From an uncultured Cytophagaceae bacterium (GTDB lineage Bacteria; Bacteroidota; Bacteroidia; Cytophagales; Microscillaceae): a stretch of 10,038 nucleotides of DNA. Below are positions 1 through 5,805 of the stretch, piece after piece. Position 1 is the stretch's first letter; each line of letters starts with the position of its first letter. Below the pieces are notes generated by a model. That model saw only the letters and a program-made list of their open reading frames with translations, did no database searches and had not been told where the DNA came from. The stretch is taken from assembly GCA_937899305.1 (NCBI GenBank), contig CALDJV010000695.1, forward strand, positions 1 to 10,038, written 5' to 3'. Position numbers and translations under genes: made by a program.

Positions 1-3
1 CGT

Positions 4-654
4 ATGAAAAAAATTATTTTCCTCATTGTATTGATTGTAGCCACGACTTTGGTATATGAAAAAGCCAATGCGCAGCGTCGCAGAGTAAGGCACAAAATTA
101 GAAAAGAAAGAAGACATACCCGTAGAAGAACCGTACGCAGCACCCAGCGTCGTCGTACTCGTAGAATCGTACGAAGGCGTTTTCGTAGATCACGATTGGT
201 ATATCGGGTAAGACCCGCGCGTAGAAGGGTGGCAATATTGCCTACTGGCCACGCAGTGCTTACTTATCGTACCCGAAGATTTTACTACCACCGAGGGCTC
301 TTTTACCGCCCCGCTGATGGCGGTTATGTAGTAGTAGCCGCACCAAGAGGAATTCGAATTAGAACTTTACCGGTTGGTTATTATCGTTTTGCCGTCGGAC
401 CTGCTACTTACTATTACTATCAAGGCATGTACTACACCCAAGTAAATACAGACAATGAAAATGCTTATGAAGTAACCAAGCCACCTACTGGTGCAGTAGT
501 GCCTAGTCTACCCAAAGAGGCCGCTACGGTAGCCATCGATGAGCAAGATTTGTATGAATATAATAGTACACTGTATCGGAAGGTGGTAGAAGAAGACCTC
601 GAAAAATATGAAGTATATGGCGAAATAGATGAGAACTCTGGCGAAGGGGAATAG
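4..654 (+). CDS. Exported arginine-rich DUF6515-like protein
   Basis: A 216-residue protein with a Sec-type signal peptide (MKK, hydrophobic core about residues 4-17, likely cleavage after ANA at residues 21-23). The mature protein begins with a very basic tract: 27 of residues 25-75 are arginine. Three repeats of about 24 residues follow, each opening with LP and closing with an aromatic Tyr-rich motif: residues 79-102 (ends FYYHRGLFYR), 122-145 (ends YYYYQGMYYT) and 169-192 (ends YEYNSTLYR, most diverged). This LP...YYYxxGxYY pattern is what I associate with DUF6515 proteins of Bacteroidota and Proteobacteria; no biochemical function is known to me. The C-terminal 45 residues are acidic, so the chain is strongly charge-polarised. 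The MKK start sits three bases from the window edge, so upstream control is not visible. Likely periplasmic or envelope-associated. Confidence is high that the gene is real and moderate for the family name. Confidence 0.85.
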   Translation: MKKIIFLIVLIVATTLVYEKANAQRRRVRHKIRKERRHTRRRTVRSTQRRRTRRIVRRRFRRSRLVYRVRPARRRVAILPTGHAVLTYRTRRFYYHRGLFYRPADGGYVVVAAPRGIRIRTLPVGYYRFAVGPATYYYYQGMYYTQVNTDNENAYEVTKPPTGAVVPSLPKEAATVAIDEQDLYEYNSTLYRKVVEEDLEKYEVYGEIDENSGEGE

Positions 655-698
655 CTATTTCAGGTCAAGGATATAAATCTGTGAGGTAATTGAGTTAT

Positions 699-757
699 GT
701 GAATATTGGGTTCATAAAAATATAGATTAGTAGTATATTAGAGAACCTGATATTCAC
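699..757. repeat. 15-bp inverted repeat between DUF6515 and LytTR genes
   Basis: Arm 699-713 (GTGAATATTGGGTTC) faces arm 743-757 (GAACCTGATATTCAC) across a 29-base AT-rich loop. Thirteen of 15 positions are complementary as DNA, and in RNA the other two form G-U pairs, giving an unbroken 15-bp stem. No T-tract follows (CTCATTTATTT), so it is not a canonical intrinsic terminator. It ends 41 bases before the LytTR start. It could be a factor-binding site, a 5'-UTR structure, or a 3'-end stabiliser for the upstream gene. Confidence 0.6.
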
Positions 758-798
758 CTCATTTATTTGGTGACACCTTTGTCTGTAAAAGCTAAAAA

Positions 799-1596
799 AT
801 GACTCTATTTCGCCTACTAGATTCTCCTCTGAAAGATAAAAAGTTTATCATTATTGGAGTTCCAACGGTTACCATCATTAATTTTTTCATCACTTACCCT
901 ATAGACTATTTCTCACCAATAAAAATTCTTGATTTTAGCTGGGATCTTTTTTCTACCTTCTGGACTTGGATCATTGCCAGAATCTACATCGTTCATTGCT
1001 ACTACCAATATCAAGATAAGAACCAGCCTTTTCAACACCTTTTCCAACAGCTTATTGGGGCATCATTGGTTGCCATCCCAACCTCTATTTTATTTTACTT
1101 TGTCCAGACCCTCCTGTTTTCAAAAAGTATGTTACTTATTTTTTTTACTCAGGATTTACTCGTGATTGAGCTATTTGTTATTGTTCTTAATCTCATTTAC
1201 TTCATTCGTATTTATCAGACCTACCTTTCCAAAAGCTTGCCCTCATCCTTTCCTCAAAAAACAAATATTTTCGCCTCCCGAGGAAAACAAAAAATTATTC
1301 TTCCACTTGATGATACACTGGGATTCCTTTTAGAACATAAGATAATTAAAGCAATCATGAATAATGGTGATGTTTACCTGGTAGATGGGTCACTGCAGCA
1401 ACTAGAACATCAACTTCCCCCATTTTTTATGAGGATCAATAGACAATGGATTGTTTCAAGGAATATGGTTTCCTCGTATACCCGGATAGAGAATGACAAA
1501 CTAAAAGTCATCTTATCTGGAACTTCAACACCCATTGAAACAATTGTGAGCCGAGCAAAATCAGCAGCATTCAAAAAATGGATCCAACATTCTTAA
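799..1596 (+). CDS. Membrane-anchored LytTR-domain transcriptional regulator
   Basis: A 265-residue regulator. The N-terminal half is an integral membrane domain with about four hydrophobic helices (roughly residues 16-38, 47-66, 83-107 and 111-137). The C-terminal region, about 163-262, is a LytTR DNA-binding domain, recognisable from FFMRINRQWIVS (209-220), the KLKVILSG strand (234-241) and the terminal SRAKSAAFKKWI helix (251-262). There is no receiver (REC) domain, so this is not a classical two-component regulator. Membrane-tethered LytTR proteins are common in Bacteroidota, where the membrane part may sense a signal or bind a partner. The ATG at 799 gives a short cytoplasmic N-terminus before the first helix. 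The next gene on the same strand starts 124 bases after the stop, and a candidate LytTR-type direct repeat lies in that gap. The cognate signal is unknown. Confidence 0.88.
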   Translation: MTLFRLLDSPLKDKKFIIIGVPTVTIINFFITYPIDYFSPIKILDFSWDLFSTFWTWIIARIYIVHCYYQYQDKNQPFQHLFQQLIGASLVAIPTSILFYFVQTLLFSKSMLLIFFTQDLLVIELFVIVLNLIYFIRIYQTYLSKSLPSSFPQKTNIFASRGKQKIILPLDDTLGFLLEHKIIKAIMNNGDVYLVDGSLQQLEHQLPPFFMRINRQWIVSRNMVSSYTRIENDKLKVILSGTSTPIETIVSRAKSAAFKKWIQHS

Positions 1597-1626
1597 AAAT
1601 ACATCCAATCTCATTGCAATCGGGTC

Positions 1627-1657
1627 GTTTCAGTACGTTTTTTCCTACGGTTCAGTA
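1627..1657 (+). promoter_or_regulatory. Candidate LytTR operator (direct repeat, 22-bp period)
   Basis: GTTTCAGTA (1627-1635) and GGTTCAGTA (1649-1657) match at 8 of 9 positions. Their starts are 22 bp apart, which is two helical turns. LytTR regulators are known to bind pairs of imperfect direct repeats on one DNA face at about this spacing. The second copy with its flank (ACGGTTCAG) fits the published LytTR consensus well except at one base; the first copy fits less well. The pair lies 64-94 bases upstream of the serine hydrolase start and just after the LytTR gene stop. This is inferred from spacing and position only. Confidence 0.3.
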
Positions 1658-1720
1658 AAATTCAACCAAATAAACTTCACTTCAAGTCTCAAAACCCTCT
1701 TTTTTCGATCCTCAAATCAA

Positions 1721-2863
1721 ATGATGAAATGTATGAAATACTTAATGATTCGGGTATTTTTGGCCCTATTACTTTTTGCAGCCTGTCGTTCTAATGACAT
1801 CGAACCCCAAAAACTTACCTACCAAGAGATCTTGAACAAGTACCATAGTCAGGGGCTTTCTGGTGTAGTGGCCTTGATCAAAAAACCTGGTGAAGAAAAA
1901 TGGGTAGGTGCCGCTGGTTTCTCAAATGTTGAACAAGCAATTACCATGTCAACTCAGTCTATTTTATATGGTGCGAGCGTAGGAAAGCTCTTTTGTGCAG
2001 TGGCTGTATTGAAGTTGGTGGAGAGTGGGGTAATTGCTCTGGATGATTTGGCACATCACTATTTGCCTGATAACGTTGTAGCCAGGCTCCCTAATGGTCA
2101 CACTGTTACCATTCGCCAGCTTCTGTCTCATCGGTCTGGCATTCCCAATTTTGATTTAAATCCGGCATTTCACGAGGATATTAGAAACGATCCTTTCGGT
2201 ATCACCACAAGTGACCTCACTGCCTATGAATTTGACCAAGCACCTCTTTTTCCAGCTGGACAAGGCCATCGCTACTCTTCCACCGGCTATGAGGTATTAG
2301 CCCAAGTGATAGACAAGGTAACCGGCCTACCACATCAGCAATACTATACCTCGGCCATCATTGAGCCATTGGGACTCCAGCATACTTTTTATAAAGATCA
2401 AGCAGGCTATCCAAATCCTCAAGGATTGGTCAAATCATATTTTGACGTCGATGAAAATGGGACCTTAGATGATGTTTCAGCAATCAATAACCATCTTACG
2501 AATATATTGACTGGTTCTGACGGCATCATAGCCAGTGTAGAAGACTATGATCGGTTTCTTACTGCTTTATTTAATGGAAAACTCCTGTCACCTACACTTT
2601 TTGAACAAATGACGACCTGGAATGAAACAAATGATCCCAATTATCAATCCGGTCTTGGTTTATTTCGTGGCAAGACTCCCTATGGCTTTAGAGTAGGACA
2701 TGTTGGAGGTTCGTTAGGCGCAGGCATTGATGTATTTTATTTCCCTGATAGCGATACGACTATCATTACTGCTACCAATGTTGGAACTTTTATTCAATCT
2801 AGCTATTCGGATACTTACAAGCAGTTTTATGCAGAATTATTGGATGCAGTATTTGCTCAATGA
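1721..2863 (+). CDS. Lipoprotein serine hydrolase, class C beta-lactamase/DD-peptidase fold
   Basis: A 380-residue protein of the Beta-lactamase (PF00144) family, which includes DD-carboxypeptidases, D-aminopeptidases, esterases and class C beta-lactamases. The N-terminus is a lipoprotein signal: basic start, hydrophobic residues 8-21, then Cys22 in LFAAC (Phe at -3 is not ideal). It is therefore probably exported and lipid-anchored. Catalytic features are the SxxK motif S86-V-G-K89 in YGASVGKL, the YxN-equivalent Y185-S-S187 in RYSSTGYE, where the usual Asn is Ser, and HVG at 327-329 replacing KTG, as is common outside true beta-lactamases. LLSHRSGIP (134-142) is a further family signature. 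Length is normal for a single catalytic domain. The ATG at 1721 is followed by further ATGs at 1724 and 1733, so the exact start is uncertain, but all retain the signal peptide. The substrate cannot be assigned; peptidoglycan or a D-amino-acid peptide or ester is more likely than a beta-lactam. Confidence 0.9.
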   Translation: MMKCMKYLMIRVFLALLLFAACRSNDIEPQKLTYQEILNKYHSQGLSGVVALIKKPGEEKWVGAAGFSNVEQAITMSTQSILYGASVGKLFCAVAVLKLVESGVIALDDLAHHYLPDNVVARLPNGHTVTIRQLLSHRSGIPNFDLNPAFHEDIRNDPFGITTSDLTAYEFDQAPLFPAGQGHRYSSTGYEVLAQVIDKVTGLPHQQYYTSAIIEPLGLQHTFYKDQAGYPNPQGLVKSYFDVDENGTLDDVSAINNHLTNILTGSDGIIASVEDYDRFLTALFNGKLLSPTLFEQMTTWNETNDPNYQSGLGLFRGKTPYGFRVGHVGGSLGAGIDVFYFPDSDTTIITATNVGTFIQSSYSDTYKQFYAELLDAVFAQ

Positions 2864-2881
2864 ATATGGCTCATTTTTATT

Positions 2882-2918
2882 AAAAAAAAATAGCCAAAGT
2901 CCACTGGGCTTCGGCTAT
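2882..2918 (-). terminator. Intrinsic terminator reading leftward
   Basis: ATAGCC-A-AAGTCC (2890-2902) pairs with GGGCTT-C-GGCTAT (2906-2918) across an ACT loop, with one A/C mismatch and one G-U pair. On the minus strand the stem is followed at once by a nine-T run (plus-strand A-run 2882-2890). On the plus strand no T-tract follows, so it is a good minus-strand terminator and at best a weak one for the serine hydrolase gene that ends at 2863. No confident minus-strand gene lies directly upstream of it. Confidence 0.65.
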
Positions 2919-2951
2919 CTGATACTATAATATATACTATGGTTAAAAATA

Positions 2952-3143
2952 TTACAAACACACGATTTTGTAACTTCTTTTGTTGATATAACAGCAATTC
3001 AATGCAGGTTTTGCGTTTATAGTTTCAAGCCTTGAAATAGTACTTTTATCTTCAAACTCAATGTTTGTTTTTATACTATTCGAAGGAATCGCTATGATGG
3101 CAAAACCTATGTAAAGAGGCATTCCTCTCACAACCCTACCCAA
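2952..3143 (-). pseudogene. Doubtful short ORF or gene remnant
   Basis: A minus-strand reading frame of up to 63 codons. The only ATG inside it (start at 3122) gives about 56 residues; the longer form needs a TTG start. An in-frame TAG closes it about 8 codons further upstream. The sequence has a hydrophobic beginning (YIGFAIIAIPS) and no motif I recognise. The only support is position: it ends 33 bases before the leftward terminator at 2882-2918, as a real 3' end would. It may be the last piece of a decayed gene, a small protein, or chance. I do not assign a function. Confidence 0.15.
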
Positions 3144-3255
3144 ATAATCATAAAAAAACCTCTAATAATATAATATTGAGATACTTTCATTACTTCGCTC
3201 AATACTATTCATTTTATGATTACAATTTTAGAAAAACTAAGGCGATATTTATGAT

Positions 3256-3284
3256 TCTATATTGCATAGAGCAACTCTATATTG
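3256..3284. repeat. Hairpin overlapping a 9-bp direct repeat
   Basis: TCTATATTG occurs at 3256-3264 and again at 3276-3284, exactly 20 bp apart. Between and overlapping the copies is a perfect hairpin, ATAGAG (3266-3271), loop CAA, CTCTAT (3275-3280). This may be a small protein-binding site, or chance in AT-rich DNA. Confidence 0.3.
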
Positions 3285-3721
3285 AATACTAACTGTATTT
3301 ATAAAAAAAATGGAGTAAATTTGGTGTTAGAGTGGTACAATATAGGAGTACAGAAGCAAAAAGCTGCTTGGTGATCGGTAGGTAGTTTGAAAGAAAATTA
3401 ATCCTATAAAATACCCATTATATTCAATTGTATTTTCACTCACTTTTTATTCTGAAATTGAGGTATCTACATCGGTTAATCATAAGTCTTGCTTGATAAA
3501 ACCAAATCTTACCAATATTTTAAGATAATTTCTTGAATAAAAGCGAAAACAATCTACCTGACAATTGTATACTCTGTAGTGTAGGGATTCAAAAATACCT
3601 AGATACAATACTGAAAACTGATAGTAGAATTGTACTATATAAACATAATACATTTATTAAAATTCTATCAAACAAAGCATAACTCTAAACCCTATTACCA
3701 TACACAAATATTTATCAGACA

Positions 3722-4693
3722 ATGAAACGAATTGCTGTTTTCACCTCTGGTGGTGATGCACCGGGTATGAATGCCTGTATCCGGGCAGTAGTACGTGCCG
3801 CTACCTACCACAACTTAGAAATCTATGGCATCATGCGAGGCTACGAAGGAATGATTCGAGGTCGTATTCACCGTATGGAGTCTCACAATGTAAGTAATAC
3901 CATCCAAAAAGGGGGTACGATACTCAAGTCGGCACGCAGCGAAGAATTTAGAACCCACGAAGGTCGCAAAAAAGCCTATCAACAACTCCGTCATTTTGAT
4001 ATTGATGGTTTGGTAGCCATTGGAGGAGACGGAACTTTCACGGCGGCCAAGATATTTTATGAAGAGTTTGGTCTTCCCATTATTGGTTGTCCGGGTACCA
4101 TCGATAACGACATCTATGGTACAGACTACACCATAGGCTACGATACGGCCGTAAATACGGCATTGGAAGCCATTGACAAGATACGAGATACGGCAGATTC
4201 TCATAATCGGGTGTTTTTTGTAGAAGTAATGGGTCGCGATTCTGGATACATTGCGGTACAATCGGGTATTGGAGGGGGAGCCGAAATGATTGTAGCACCT
4301 GAAAATAGCAACACCGCCGAAGACATTACCAATGCCCTCAAAAAAGGAAAACTGCAACACAAGGCTTCGGCCATTGTATTGGTAGCTGAAGGTGAAGTAA
4401 TGGGAAATGCAACCAAACTGGCTTCGGAAGTAAAAGCAGCCACTGAGGGGCTAGATATTCGAGTGACTACCCTGGGACACATCCAGAGAGGGGGCTCTCC
4501 TACTGCAATGGACCGTATTTTAGCCAGCCGTACTGGGGTTGGAGCAGTAGAAGGGTTGCGGGATGGCAAGGCTTGTATGATGGCGGGTATCAGAAACAAT
4601 CAGTTGGTGTATACTCCCTTTGAGGAAGCCATCAACAAGAAGAAACCCATCAATCAGGAGTTGCTTAGAATGGTAGAAATATTGAGCATTTAA
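3722..4693 (+). CDS. pfkA: ATP-dependent 6-phosphofructokinase
   Basis: A 323-residue enzyme that phosphorylates fructose 6-phosphate to fructose 1,6-bisphosphate with ATP, the committed step of glycolysis, in the cytoplasm as a tetramer. Visible motifs are the nucleotide-binding GGDAPGMN (10-17), GGDGT (101-105), the catalytic PGTIDND (124-130, base Asp128), MGRDSGY (170-176) and the substrate-binding GHIQRGGSP (252-260) followed by DR. Gly at position 104, not Asp, indicates ATP rather than pyrophosphate as donor. Arg21 and Arg25 match arginines of the bacterial allosteric effector site (known from E. coli PfkA), so ADP/PEP-type control is plausible. Length is that of the short bacterial PfkA (about 320), with no truncation. 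It stands alone on its strand, preceded by the long AT-rich region and facing the Uma2 gene 75 bases away. Confidence 0.97.
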   Translation: MKRIAVFTSGGDAPGMNACIRAVVRAATYHNLEIYGIMRGYEGMIRGRIHRMESHNVSNTIQKGGTILKSARSEEFRTHEGRKKAYQQLRHFDIDGLVAIGGDGTFTAAKIFYEEFGLPIIGCPGTIDNDIYGTDYTIGYDTAVNTALEAIDKIRDTADSHNRVFFVEVMGRDSGYIAVQSGIGGGAEMIVAPENSNTAEDITNALKKGKLQHKASAIVLVAEGEVMGNATKLASEVKAATEGLDIRVTTLGHIQRGGSPTAMDRILASRTGVGAVEGLRDGKACMMAGIRNNQLVYTPFEEAINKKKPINQELLRMVEILSI

Positions 4694-4758
4694 CTCGGTA
4701 TAACATTACTTTAGATGGTTCGCATTCACTGTTTATATCATTAAACAATGATGCCGAG
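4694..4758. other. Possible weak bidirectional 3'-end structure
   Basis: Between the convergent pfkA and Uma2 genes, CTCGG (4694-4698) can pair with CCGAG (4754-4758), enclosing a perfect 6-bp hairpin ATCATT/AATGAT (4737-4752, loop AAAC). There is no T-tract on either strand, so it is at most a weak or non-canonical terminator. Confidence 0.25.
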
Positions 4759-4768
4759 CCATTATTGA

Positions 4769-5362
4769 CTATTGTAATACTTGTAATGCAAACCGAAAAC
4801 CAACCAAAACCGGTTCCCCTTGCAGGGTTTGAGCAAAACCAGTCACCGTTTTTACTTCAGTATTGGGCTGATAAATCAGTACTTGTTCCTGAGCAGGATC
4901 AATAAGCCAACCTAGTTTTGCTCCATTATTTAGCCAATTTTGCATTTTGGTCTGAAGCACACTCAATTGATCTGTATCTGATTTTAGTTCGATCACAAAT
5001 TCAGGGCAAATAGGAGCAAACTTCCTACGTTCTTCTTTGCTAAGTTGCTCCCAACGATGGTGGGCAATGATAGAGGCATCGGGAGAAAGCACTGAGCCAT
5101 CGGGCAAGGTAAAGCCACTCGAGGAGTCGAATACCCTTCCGTAATTGGTTTGGCGATTCCAAATAATCAAATCACCAATAATTTCACTATTTCTATTGCC
5201 GGTTTCTGATCCAGTGGGTGTCATAACTACGATATTTCCGTCTTTGGTTCTTTCTAATTTCAAATCTTGGTTCTCCTGACAAAACAAGAAGAATTCCTCA
5301 TCGGTCAGTTGGGTATCTTTAGGAAATTTTAATTCTAATGGATATTGATCAATGGTAATCAT
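4769..5362 (-). CDS. Uma2-family (DUF820) PD-(D/E)XK endonuclease-like protein
   Basis: A 197-residue protein of the Uma2/DUF820 family, which adopts a restriction-endonuclease-like PD-(D/E)XK fold. From the ATG at 5362, the catalytic signature is SPDAS (Asp95), then PEFVIELKSDTD, in which Glu125 and Lys127 form the ExK pair. The conserved helix LQTKMQNWLNNGAKLGWLIDP (135-155), with the following strand QVLIYQP, is diagnostic. Length is typical (about 190-200). The frame stays open to a GTG at 5392, which would add ten residues (MYIVKKPANS). I prefer the ATG because family members usually start close before the first conserved block and GTG is the rarer start. These genes are abundant in cyanobacteria and some Cytophagales, usually as single genes. 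Their role is poorly known; association with mobile DNA or DNA repair has been suggested. The intact triad suggests an active nuclease. It is convergent with pfkA and has no partner gene here. Confidence 0.9.
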   Translation of the reverse strand: MITIDQYPLELKFPKDTQLTDEEFFLFCQENQDLKLERTKDGNIVVMTPTGSETGNRNSEIIGDLIIWNRQTNYGRVFDSSSGFTLPDGSVLSPDASIIAHHRWEQLSKEERRKFAPICPEFVIELKSDTDQLSVLQTKMQNWLNNGAKLGWLIDPAQEQVLIYQPNTEVKTVTGFAQTLQGEPVLVGFRFALQVLQ

Positions 5363-5406
5363 AGAATTTGCGGGCTTTTTTACAATATACACAATTTAGG
5401 AACTAA

Positions 5407-5541
5407 TCAGATCGTCTCGATGTCTGATTTTGGGGACCTCATCGGTTCGTGGAGACACCGAACCGAGGCGGGAAGCAATGAACGTGGAAGAAAATTCGCC
5501 TTCATTATGGTTAGCCTGACAGCCATGGTGTCTCCACAAAC
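5407..5541. repeat. Compound inverted-repeat segment upstream of the Uma2 gene
   Basis: Three nested structures occur in 135 bases. (1) TCAGATCG (5407-5414) pairs with CGA...TCTGA (5418-5427) with a 2-base bulge. (2) CGGTTCG (5443-5449) pairs with CGAACCG (5459-5465), extendable outward through CCTC/GAGG with a 3-base bulge. (3) GTGGAGACACC (5449-5459) is exactly inverted at 5527-5537; with flanks 14 of 15 positions match (5445-5459 against 5527-5541). Structures 2 and 3 share bases and exclude each other. The segment is more GC-rich than its surroundings and contains no convincing ORF. It may be a dispersed intergenic repeat, a non-autonomous mobile element, or a leader RNA of the Uma2 gene. 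Confidence 0.5.
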
Positions 5542-5700
5542 GAAAAATGTCTAGCAGTATGGACCTCTACTTAAGTACGTATCTTTTTTCAAGATATCGT
5601 ATTTGGGTATTTTTATTTTTTCTTCAACCAAACGCCATTTTACCTCCGGAAATCCCAATTAATGAAGTCTATATGCACCTTCGTTATCAATTTTATTTTC
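5542..5700. other. Intergenic stretch without recognised content
   Basis: AT-rich DNA with several T- and A-runs between the inverted-repeat segment and the terminator of the GH31 gene. The reading frames here are short, low-complexity and lack any recognisable motif. I see no gene or RNA in it. Confidence 0.5.
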
Positions 5701-5731
5701 AAAAAAATACCCCTACTCAATCAAGTAGGGG
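5701..5731 (-). terminator. Intrinsic terminator of the GH31 transcription unit
   Basis: A perfect 8-bp stem, CCCCTACT (5710-5717) with AGTAGGGG (5724-5731), encloses the loop CAATCA. Read on the minus strand it is followed by TA and then seven T (plus-strand A-run 5701-5707). It lies about 75 bases beyond the GH31 stop and fits a leftward Rho-independent terminator. On the plus strand only ATTTT follows. Confidence 0.8.
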
Positions 5732-5787
5732 ATTTTCATCGTTCTCAAAAAAATTAAAAGGTTATAATCACACATTGTCAGAGAGGT

Positions 5788-5804
5788 CAAGGGAACCTCC
5801 CTTG
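5788..5804 (-). other. Hairpin abutting the GH31 stop codon
   Basis: CAAGGG (5788-5793) and CCCTTG (5799-5804) form a perfect 6-bp stem with a 5-base loop. It begins two bases past the GH31 stop (5806-5808). No T-tract follows on the minus strand, so it is probably not itself a terminator. It could block 3' exonucleases or affect termination of translation. Confidence 0.45.
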
Positions 5805-5805
5805 C

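Larger units (their letters stand above)
2864..3721. other. Gene-poor AT-rich intergenic region
   Basis: About 860 bases lie between the serine hydrolase stop and pfkA without a convincing gene. It holds the leftward terminator at 2882-2918, a doubtful minus-strand ORF (2952-3143), a 7-bp inverted repeat TATTGAG/CTCAATA (3174-3180 and 3198-3204), and a compact element at 3256-3284 with a hairpin and a 9-bp direct repeat. No tRNA signature, transposase fragment or clear promoter was recognised. Presumably the pfkA promoter and 5'-UTR lie near its right end, but I could not pick a convincing -33/-7 pair. Confidence 0.6.

Noticed and set aside
761..795. Bacteroidota-type -7 promoter element (TAnnTTTG-like TTTATTTG or CACCTTTG) before the LytTR gene
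   Set aside because: Each candidate misses a key base and no matching -33 element at the right distance is evident, so no promoter is annotated.
929..1165. Plus-strand frame inside the LytTR gene
   Set aside because: It overlaps the membrane domain of a well-supported gene in another frame and has no motif.
3815..4599. Long minus-strand open frames opposite pfkA
   Set aside because: They lie entirely opposite a gene with every PfkA motif intact; the translations show no family features.
5411..5541. tRNA or CRISPR interpretation of the repeat-rich segment
   Set aside because: There is no tRNA T-arm signature, and the repeats are inverted rather than regularly spaced direct repeats.
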